Positions 55,946 to 64,000 of a stretch of 64,000 bases of DNA are shown piece by piece. Under the pieces are notes generated by a model, which saw only the letters and a program-made list of their open reading frames with translations, ran no database searches and was not told where the DNA came from. The translations under genes and the position numbers were made by a program. How positions within the stretch are numbered: the stretch's first letter is position 1; each line of letters opens with the position of its first letter. The DNA comes from Pleurostoma richardsiae (taxonomy: Eukaryota > Ascomycota > Sordariomycetes > Calosphaeriales > Pleurostomataceae). The stretch is taken from NCBI GenBank assembly GCA_030052745.1, contig JANBVO010000024.1, forward strand, positions 248,001-312,000. The letters are read 5' to 3'.

Positions 55946-57829
55946 CTACCCCTTGGCATCCGGCTTCGTCGTCCCCGTCGTACCCATGCTCGACACGCTG
56001 TCTTTGCGAGACGAGTGCTCCCCGCTGGCCTCCTCCACACTCCTCTCTAGGAAGCCGGCCCACAGGTCCGCCAGCGACTCCTTGCTCGTCGTGCTCGTCG
56101 GCTCCTGGAAGAACTCGGTGTTGAGCGACGGCGTGCTAGGCGTCCGGTGGAATGGCGACAGCGGGAGGCGGAGGGTGTGGCTCGACGTGCCAGGGCGGGC
56201 GAGGCCGGCCTGCTCTTTCTGCTCCTCTGTCCAGTTTAGGTAGCCGGCTATGACCTGCAGGATCTGGAACTTCTTGGGGTCGGAGCGGTCCAGGGCGAGG
56301 AACTGGAGAAGATAGTTGGTGACGATTTGTCTGGGCGCGTGGTTAGCACACTTGGTAAACCCGGTGGATGCTGTGGTCTAGGGTCTTCTTACCTGTCGAC
56401 CTGCTCCTCCGGCTTAGTCTTCTTCAGGTACCGCAGAGCCTTGGTCAAGTGGTCATTCAGCACGATAGCCTCATGCCGCAGCTTGCCGATGAGCAGATTC
56501 TTCTCCTTGACCTCCTTCTCGAACGGTGCCGTCCGCTCCAGCTCTTTGGAGAGGGCCTCCTTCGCCGCCTCGGCTTCAGCTACCCTGGCGTCGGCCTCTT
56601 TCACACGCTTCTTCATCTCCTGGATCTGCTCCTCGGAAGACTCCACCATCTCCCGCAGCTCCCTCCTCCGGGCCTCCTGGATCTCCTGCAACGCCCTCTG
56701 CAGGCCGTCGATGGTCTGCGTCTGCGCGTCTCGCTCCGCCGCGGCCCTCTCGTAGGCCTCCCTGGTCGTAAGCAGCTGCTCCTCGAGGTCGCCCACCTTG
56801 TCGGTCAGGCTCTCGCGGATGGACCGCTCCTCCATGGCGATGACCTCCCACTCGCCCATGGCACCGCTCGTGGACTCAAGCTCGCTCCGGAAGTGCTGCA
56901 CCTGCCGAGCCATCTCCTCCTTCTCCTTGAGCCAGTTCTGCTGCGAGAGGTTGCTGCGGCTCCGCAGGCCGGCCAGCTCGCGCTGCGCCTCCTGCAGCTC
57001 CTCCCTGAGCCGCTCGGCGTCCTCCTCCGCGGCGCGGGCCCCCTGCTGCAGCCCCTCGTTCTGGCCCTCCAGCTCCTCGATGCGGTCCTTGGCCTCCTCC
57101 AGTTCGGCCTTGTCGCGCTTCAGCCGGTCGCCGAGCGTCTCTTTGATCTTCTCGACCCGCCCTAGCAGCGTCTGGTACTGTGTCTCGGCATGCTCCTTGG
57201 CCGCCTCGCTGTCTTCGAGGTCGCTCCTGAGCCGTGTCACCTCCGACGAGTGCGTCTCTTGGATCGTCTCGAGCTGCCGGCGCAGCTGCTCCACCTCCGC
57301 CCGCAGGGCCTCGCGTTCCTGGGTCATCGCTTCGAGCTTCGCGCTGGTGTCAGGTGAAGGCTCGGTGGCTGGTGGTGGTAATGACGGTGCGGGGTGGCCG
57401 TTGCTGGTTGGCATGGTTGCATGGCCGTTTGCACGCGGCTCTGGCTCTGACTTGGTCGGACTCTCCGGTTGGTCTGATTCTCTCGTCGGATTCTGATGGC
57501 CCCGGTTAGGAAACAGGCAAGGTTGAGGGGAAGATGAGGGTAGGGGCCCGATTACCACTGGTGTCTCTGGCTCGTCTCCAGATTGCTCGTCGTTCTCGCG
57601 CTGGCCGCCATCCTTGTCGGTGGTGATGACTGGGGTCTCGGCCTTTGCGGCCTTCTTTTTCTTCTTGTTGTTCTTCTTCTTGGGACCTGCGGGTCGTGCA
57701 GACGGGGTTAGCTTCCTGTCCTCTGGAGCCAATCTCGCGCATCCGTGCCCTGATACCACCTTGAAAGGGACAAGTTCACGAACCTTGGGGAGCCGACAGG
57801 GTGGGCTCTGTGGGCGCCGCCGAAGACAT
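55946..57829 (-). CDS. RUD3: Rud3-type golgin with C-terminal GRAB domain
   Basis: A cis-Golgi coiled-coil tether whose C-terminal GRIP-related (GRAB) domain binds Arf1 in yeast. Exons 57829-57784, 57686-56393 and 56330-55946 give 574 aa. The N-terminus is low-complexity with a KKKNNKKKKK basic run. Residues about 155-440 are long heptad-rich coiled coil (EALRAEVEQLRRQLETIQE and so on). The GRAB region contains NLLIGKLRHEAIVLNDHLTK, ALRYLKK, then QIVTNYLLQFLALDRSDPKK and GYLNWTEEQKEQAGLARPG. A Ser/Thr-rich tail ends the protein. The first donor is a non-consensus GTTCGT, but its GCTAAC branch and CAG acceptor are good and it joins SAPQ to GPKKKNN in frame. The ATG has ACC before it. Confidence 0.93.
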
Positions 57830-58947
57830 GGTGGGCAATTGGTGAATCAAGTGAATGGCATCGGACTGCGGCTGCCAGTGGGAAAGCTTGCAGTGGCCGC
57901 AATCGTCTCCGCGTGAGTCGCTGAGGGTTTGCCCGGGTTGGAGTGTGTTTTCTCGAGTTCACTTCGTTCTGCGGCGCATTGGAACGGACCTCCACGTCAG
58001 CCGTTCCGGGCCGTGTTAGCGGGCTCGTAGCCCGCCGTGCACTACTGTATGTACTCTGCCGTAGTACTAACACCACTGCAGATCTGAAGGCGAGATGAAC
58101 TGCCGGGGCCCGTGAATTGAAATGCCAGGTAGACAGTTAGATGTCGCCTCTCAAAGTACCTTAACTCGAGATCTGGTACTAACGGACGACTCTCAAGTCC
58201 GTAAAAACACCTGTAGGCGTACCAGCTGACCTTCGACCCTCGTACTCGACTCTCCCCCAGCGGCTTGATGTTCAATACGAACGGTAAAGGTTGTCTGAAC
58301 TAGACTGCAATAGCAGAGTGCATACAGGACACATAGATAACCTGACCTTAGGTTGTTACCGTACAGGTTCCAACCCAATCACAGGTACAGGCCGTAAGTC
58401 CACCGCTTTACTGATGGAGACTGCATTAGAGACGCGACGTTGGCTCCTATTTTGGTACTTACCTACGTAGATACTTAGGGACTGTATAACTAACTCCAAG
58501 CAGGGTACTCACACTCACTGATGCACTAACCCAAATGGGAAACGAACAGTGAAAATAAAAGGCAAAAAATTCACGAAACAACGAACATGGATCTCTTTTT
58601 TCTCCTCAACATATTTTCGTCTTCGCCAAACACAGTAACGGACCTGCCCTGAGCCTGGATGCAAATGCAGTCTCAGTCGTGGCATCTCCACAGTCTAAAA
58701 GCGAAGTAGATCGATCTACATCGCGCTTTATAATCCTGATGCGTCTCACGAGAGAGATATCATCTCTCTCTATGGATGCATCAGGTTCGCTTGGTGCGGA
58801 CATGCCATGAGTCGATCCTCTCCCATTTTACGAGTCGTCTAGAAAGAGAAACCAGTAGTGGAAAGTGAGTAAGTGACCATAAAATGGTTAAACCTGGCCA
58901 TAGAGAGCATTAAATTCATGGGAACGCCGTATCCTGCTTTTCTTCTA
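57830..58947. other. Intergenic
   Basis: Promoter of RUD3 and 3' flank of NOP15. Only scattered short open frames. Nothing further supportable. Confidence 0.6.
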
Positions 58948-60186
58948 TCATGACTTGACTTTCTTCGCCTTGGCAGCCTTCTTCGGCTTGCTGCCCTTCG
59001 TCTTCGCCTTCTTGCTCGTCTCCGTAGCCTCCGCACCTTCTTCCGCTGGCGCAGCCTCCTCGGCCTCCTCCGACTCCTTCTCCGCAGCTGGCGGGGCCTC
59101 GATCGCCTTGGTAGCCTCCGCGTCGTCACCGCCGGCGATTGCCTTCACTTCGGCCGGCCCCTTGACCTTCGGCGCCTCGAACTCGTAGCCCAGCTCCTTA
59201 AGCTTGGCGGCCCTGCTCGCGCGCCTCTTCTCCTCCTTGGTGACCTTGCGCGCCCAGTCCGACTCCGTCTTGGGCTTCTCCAGCTCCCGGCCCGCCATCT
59301 TGCTCCACGGCACCTTCTTGAACCGCCTGCCGGCGCCCTTCCAGAGGTTCTCGTGGACCTGCGACTTGGGCACCAGCCGGCACCGCAGGATGTTGCCGAA
59401 CAGCAGGTACCCGTCCATGGTGCGCTGCACCACCTCGGCCGTGCTGAGCTCCTCGAACTCCAGGAAGGCGTAGTGCCGGCTGGCGCCGGTGCGCTTGTTG
59501 CGCGAGAGGCGCAGCCTGCTCACGGGGCCGAACTGGGAGAAGTATTCCTGCAGCTGGTGCTCGAAGACTGTGCGGGAAGGGAGGTCAGCGGGTCTTCATC
59601 CAATATGGAGCCTGGGAGGAGCTGAACATACATCCATGCGGCAGACCGCCAACGTAGACCACACCGGGCTCCTCATTCTCTCCGGCAGCATCCGTCTTCT
59701 TCTCAGCCTTCTTGTCCTTCTTCACCTTGGGGATCTTGCCGACAGCTTGTCCCTCCTTGAAGCCCTCTCCTTTGGGTGCGTCGTCCTCCTGGGCATCCTC
59801 GTCAATGGCGCTGACAAGAGCCTGAGTCTGGTCATCAGCCTCGTCCACTGCACCATTCTCTCCGTCGACTTCTGACTCGGACTCGGGTTCAGGCTCGGGC
59901 TCCTTCTCCTTCTTCTTCTTCTCTGGTCCTTTCGCTTTCTTCCCAGCCTCCTTCTTTGCCTCCTTCTTCTCAGCGGCAGGCTCTGATTTCGTCGCCTTTG
60001 TCACCGCCTTCACGGGCGCGGACTTCTGCTTCTTCGTCGTCACGGGAGAGACATCCTCGGCGGCTGCGACGCACTCTCATGTTAGCTCATGGCGACAAAA
60101 TCATGTAAAAGCAATGGCACTGCACCTTTCCTCTTGGAAGCCTGAGGCGACTTGACAGTCTTTTTTGACCGGGTTTCAGCAGCCAT
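58948..60186 (-). CDS. NOP15: Nop15-type nucleolar RRM protein (ribosome biogenesis)
   Basis: A 60S pre-ribosome assembly factor that binds ITS2-proximal pre-rRNA; the animal counterpart is NIFK. Exons 60186-60126, 60063-59632 and 59567-58948 give 370 aa. The N-terminal 140 residues are Lys/Glu/Ala-rich and disordered. The RRM follows: GVVYVGGLPHGFFEHQLQEYF (RNP2 part is VVYVGGL), then SRLRLSRNKRTGASRHYAFLEF (RNP1-like RHYAFLEF). The KGPAE...KAAKAKK C-terminal tail is basic. After the RRM comes the Nop15-typical LWKGAGRRFKKVPWSKM. The second intron has phase 1 and splices H-G to F-F; the first has a GCTAAC branch site. Identification rests on the RRM, the post-RRM motif and the length. Confidence 0.92.
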
Positions 60187-60714
60187 GGTCGAGGAATTGA
60201 GTCTGATTTTGCTCAATTGCAGGGTCCTTGTCCTGGACCCTCACTATAGTGCATGCTAGTTAGCCTCTAGAAAAAAAAGTTGGAGGATTCTGCCAGCACA
60301 GAAAGCGGTGAGCGCTCTAGCATGAGCTCCGCCCAACCACCCACCCAATGAGCCCGGTGTTTTTCTAGTAAGCTCACCAGGGACACCCAACTTGCTGCAA
60401 CGGATCGAGTAGATATCTCGTCTGATCATTCAGTCTGTCCTCCTTCTTGACCTTGCAAATAATAGAGATTCTCCGGAAAAAAAAAAAAAAACAGAGTCCA
60501 CAGAATCCTCCAGATTCATCCGATGGGTATATTCCGTCCGAAAACCGTGAGACCAAAGACCAAAAGTCGTTTCCTCCCCTTTCACCATTCTTCCAGCCCC
60601 TGACAAGTCCTGGAAATCATACCGGTCATACAACCCCAAATCTCAAAAGACATGATAACAGTACAGTCCTCCGACCTCATAACCCGTCAAATCGTGATGT
60701 TCCCTGTTCCCTCC
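60187..60714. other. Intergenic
   Basis: Promoter of NOP15 and 3' flank of the next gene, including a 16-A run at 60477-60492. Confidence 0.65.
60477..60492. repeat. A16 homopolymer
   Basis: Sixteen consecutive A on the plus strand in the spacer between NOP15 and the last gene. It could act as a nucleosome-excluding tract. Its length may be uncertain in the assembly. Confidence 0.8.
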
Positions 60715-63336
60715 TCAGTCGTCGCCATTCTTGTCCTGGTCTTCCACCAGTATAACCACCGTGACCGTCGCAGCGTACGCCTCCCTGATGGCACACGCCA
60801 TGCTGCAGCGCGGAAAGTCAGCAACTCGAAGCGTAATGTAGAGAAGGAAAGTAGACCCTGGCGGTTAAGGGGGCTAGACCTACCACGTCGTCCGTATATC
60901 AGCCACAACGGCACTCAGCCCCCAGTGCGCGCACCAGGCCCTAGCCAGGACCTCGTTGTCCGGCACGCCGAACGCCTCGATGACCAGGACCTTCTCCTCG
61001 TCGTCTTCGCCGCCGGCTTCCTGCCCCGGAGCCGCCGCCGCCGCAGTGACCTTCGACGACCCCCCGCCCACAGGCGTCGACATCGCGCTGCGATCGTTCA
61101 GCTTCGCGCTGCTGCCGCCGCTGCCGCCCCCGCTCTTGTACAGCCCAGCCCAGTCGCGCATGCCGACGACCTCGTCCGCCCGGACCGTGACGTACCCGTA
61201 GTCGAAGAACAGCGGGTGCGGCCCGTCCGAGCACGGCCACGCCCCGACGAAGCTCACGTCGTACGCCAGCCGCAGCGGCCACGAGTACCCGTCCACCGCG
61301 ACCTGCACCTCGGCGTCGAACCACCGCGGGCCCGGCTCGCCTCCGGCGGGACCCTGCCTGTCCGCGCACGCCCGCAGGCTCAGCAGCTCCACGCGCACCG
61401 TGTCGACCGGGTCGTCCGCGTCCGGCGCCGCCAGCGCGTACTCCCCGACGGGGAACCGCGAGGCCGGCGGGCCCAGCGGGTCGGACCGCTCGCTCATGGA
61501 CTGCGCGTCCTCGGGCGACACGGTGCCGCGGCCGCGGGGCGGGCGCCGCGAGCGGACGCGCGCGATCTGCGAGCGGCCCAGGTCGGGCGTCGGCCGGGCG
61601 GGGCCGACCCAGCCGGCGAGGGAGCGGCAGGTCGGCGCCAGCACCTTGCCGACGATGGAGGAGGCGGTCCAGTAGGTGTAGCTGTTGCGGTACTGGAAGC
61701 CGCAGTGCGGGTGGAGGTGCGTGAGCAGGGCGAGCTCGTCGGTCGCGGGGTCGGGGTCCATGTCGATGAGGGAGTTCATGATGAGGAAGGGGAAGGTGGG
61801 CTGCCATCGTGGCTGTCAGCAAGTAGTTACAAACTTTTGTTGGGGGAATCAGGGGGGGTTTTCTTACACCAGGGAGGACCAGACCGCTGAAGAAGGCCAT
61901 TGCGTGTGAGCTGACGGCGTCGAGGCTCGACTGTGAGTCCTTCCTCTTCAAGCTGTCGAGCGTCTCGGCCAGGTTGGGCCACTTCATCATCTGGGCGAAG
62001 CGCTTGATCATCTTGATCTGGCGGCGCTTCAGGCGAAACTTGAGCCTCACTAAACAGGGGGAGAGCTGGTTAGTCGACAGTAGATACTTGCGAAATGCGG
62101 AACATGGATAAAACAGTAGTCACCTTGGTCGGCCGTCTTGCCGTACTCCTCCACCCTGACATTGTCCCTCCACCGCCTCGACAGGGCCAGGTTCCACTGC
62201 AGGGTCGGCGGCAGCTGGCCCATCAGCTTCTCCTTGGCCCAGTCGTCGTGGAGCCGCGAGTTGATGCGCAGGTCCAGCTCCAGGCTGAGCAGCAGCTGGT
62301 GGAAGAAGCGCACGTACTGCTGGTGGTTCGTGTGGCCCGTGTCGAAGATGAACTTGGTCGCGATCTGGTTGCGCGGGTTCGTGAAGTCGATCCAGCCCGG
62401 CGCCGACAGCACCATGATGAGGTCCATGATCTGCCGCTCGAGCGTGCGGTGCGGGTTCATGAGCTTTTCCGGGTCGCGCAGGAGCCGCCTGTACAGGTTC
62501 TTGTACATGAGGTCCTCGTTGTCATCCTCGAGCCCGGCCTCCAGCTCCTTCAGCCGCTCGAAGATCCGGACCAGGTCCACCTCCCTAGGGGTGACGCCGG
62601 GGTCTCGGAGGGCAATCGTGGGCGGCAGTGCGCTCGACATGGTTACCCACTGGTTCAGTGTGACGGTCCCGGGCCGTCTACCGAAGTAGAATGAGTAGCT
62701 GGGCTGCTCGAGAGTCTCCCAGGGGTAGATGGCGGAGCCGGAGCCCTGGAGCTTGAGGGTCATGAGCTGCGTCATGGAGTCGTGTTGGTTTGCGGCATCC
62801 GTTTCATCGCCGCGATTGCCGGCAGAGGTGCTGAAGAGGGCGTAGTACTGATCTGAGGCGTGAGGGATGGGTCGCTTGTGTCCCTTGTGCGCTGGGACGC
62901 CACGCGATATCAGCTCCATGGCATGGCCGAGGTTAAGTTCCTCCTCGCTGGATAGTCCAGACGGAGGCCAGCTGGTCAGGGGCCCGGGCTCGTATCGACG
63001 GCCGTTCGGTTCCTCCCGGCTCTTGCCCTTGGCGGCGTCAGAAGCCGAACGTCGGGGCCGGCGCCGAGTGCTGGAGACGGCTGCGGAAGACTGGCTGGTC
63101 CGGCTCCGGCGAGGGGGCGCATCTCCTTCGCTGACCACCCGCCTCCGTGGCGGGTCTTTTTCCTACGTGCGCGTTAGTTCAGCGTGGCCATGGGATTTTG
63201 AAGTGGCCCGGATAGATTCGAAATCAAGAGTCAGGGGTGAAGTGAAGCGAAGTTGTCAACTAACCAGCTTGCCGTTCTGGGCTGAGGACCGGGCGCGAAA
63301 GAGGCCCCAGAAGCCCCGTTTCTCCTTGTCGCTCAT
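60715..63336 (-). CDS. Conserved-type fungal protein of unknown function, five exons
   Basis: Exons 63336-63265, 63162-62124, 62049-61868, 61800-60884 and 60802-60715 give about 765 aa. It begins MSDKEKRGFWGLF. The N-terminal 120 residues are Arg/Ser-rich. A large folded part follows with LNLGHAMELISRG, YSFYFGRRPGTVTLNQW, RQIMDLIMVLSAPGWIDFTNP and FFHQLLLSLELDLRI. The third exon codes a very basic helix (VRLKFRLKRRQIKMIKRF). The fourth holds FLIMNSLIDMDPD, CGFQYRNSYTYWT and RWFDAEVQVAVDGYSWPLRL. The end is LVIEAFGVPDNEVLARAWCA, then MACAIREAYAATVTVVILVED. I believe it is widespread in filamentous fungi but know no function. The acceptor at 61801 is chosen over 61813 by its branch distance; both stay in frame. 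No membrane segments or catalytic motif are recognised. Confidence 0.82.
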
Positions 63337-64000
63337 ATCGACCGCGGCAGCGAGTATCTCTTCATGAATAAGTCAAGCATAAAATTTCCTGCAGAGAAGC
63401 AGCAACAGGAGACGAGCGCAGCCACAGCAATAGAGAGGGCGGATCGCGGGTATATCTATCTATCTGCGGCGACAGTTCCGAGGCTGAGCAGGCTGCATGC
63501 GCGTCAAAAGTGTGGCTCCTCCCTTGCGCAGAGGGCGGCGACGGGTTGCCTCCCTTTCTTTTTCTTTTTCCACCTGAGATACTCCGTGCACCAGGAGTTA
63601 TTGATCCAGTCGCTCAGCCGGTCTCAGCTTGGCCTGTTTGATGACGGAACGTTTGGCTCGTGTGGGAGAGAAGCACAGAAAAGGGAGGAAACAAGTCGTC
63701 GCGGAGTTTCTGGTGTCCCGTTTGCCATGTGGCCCTCAAATGGTGGTTCTAATGCGACAAGCAGTCGTCAAGTAGCACGAGACTTCCAGCGCAGCCCTGC
63801 GGCGACGCGTGCACCCATTCTGAAACAGCTCTGCTTACAACAAGCACATCCGGTAGGTAGGTAGGCTATAGGCAGGTTTTATTATCACCGAACAGCCAAG
63901 TTGCTCCAGTAGAAGCAGCCTAAAGGTCTCAGTGTCGTGAGCTCAGGCTTCAACATCCAGAGCCAGCGCACGTGTCAACCTCTCTCTGCGGAGTTGTCGC
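63337..64000. other. Upstream region of the last gene
   Basis: It contains the promoter of the gene starting at 63336. A 166-codon plus-strand open frame (63364-63864) starts 28 nt away from it but shows no domain and is probably chance. GGTAGGTAGGTAGGC at 63853-63867 is another CCTACC-family motif. Confidence 0.55.

Noticed and set aside
60652-61890. 412-codon plus-strand open frame
   Set aside because: Opposite strand of the fourth and fifth exons of the 60715-63336 gene. Its composition is Arg/Pro/His-rich with no domain.
63364-63864. 166-codon plus-strand open frame with an ATG
   Set aside because: Lies in the promoter of the minus-strand gene starting at 63336, and its composition looks random (FFFFF run, Arg/Ser-rich).
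1-64000. CRISPR arrays, rRNA, dispersed 5S genes and intact transposons
   Set aside because: I looked for regularly spaced repeats, 5S-like sequence, long terminal or inverted repeats and transposase or reverse transcriptase motifs, and saw none.

Overview
The window is nuclear DNA of a filamentous ascomycete (Pezizomycotina). Sordariomycetes is my best guess, but the sequence alone does not settle the class. The genes carry short spliceosomal introns with GTRNGY donors and CTRAC branch sites about 10-25 nt before the acceptor. Intergenic DNA is pyrimidine-rich and littered with CCTAGGTAGG-type motifs. The protein families include ones I know from filamentous fungi: an Ime2-type kinase, a fungal-style Hsp70-like protein, a DUF3984-like protein and a Rud3 golgin. 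I see no rRNA or convincing tRNA genes, no CRISPR array and no intact transposon.

Layout. About 1-5500 has no gene I can support and ends in the leader of an Ime2-family kinase (5633-8068, +). A five-exon divergent Hsp70-like gene follows (10220-12521, +). Then come minus-strand genes: a Cys/His-rich protein (14287-15192), a coiled-coil protein (17819-19535), a 2H phosphoesterase of the AKAP7/ASCC1 type (20163-21014) and a histidine phosphotransfer protein, YPD1 (22835-23537). From about 23.5 to 29.7 kb is a gene-poor stretch with at most a BTB-like relic. A DUF3984-like gene (29701-30957, -) lies head to head with ELP1 (31729-35876, +), which converges on the mitochondrial ribosomal protein uL24m/MRPL40 (36054-37257, -). 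After 2.5 kb of spacer comes RHO1 (39792-40845, +).

Next are a 29-residue Cys-rich microprotein gene (42441-42631, -), an AVT/SLC38-like amino acid transporter (43662-45619, -) and a GPI-type aspartic protease (46354-48101, -). A prenyltransferase-alpha-repeat protein (51471-52523, -) is divergent from GET1 (52937-53706, +). A multi-pass membrane protein (54448-55586, +) converges on RUD3 (55946-57829, -). Nop15 (58948-60186, -) and a five-exon conserved protein of unknown role (60715-63336, -) close the window.

Most genes are housekeeping functions: tRNA modification, mitochondrial translation, ribosome biogenesis, Golgi and ER membrane traffic, and Rho and phosphorelay signalling. They look like an ordinary core chromosome segment, not a cluster with one shared pathway. 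The most interesting items are the tiny two-exon Cys-rich gene with a TATA box and stress-element-like motifs, an unresolved open segment just downstream of YPD1, the BTB-like relic, and the dispersed palindromic CCTAGG motif. All exon structures were deduced by reading splice sites and reading frames by eye; no alignments were run.
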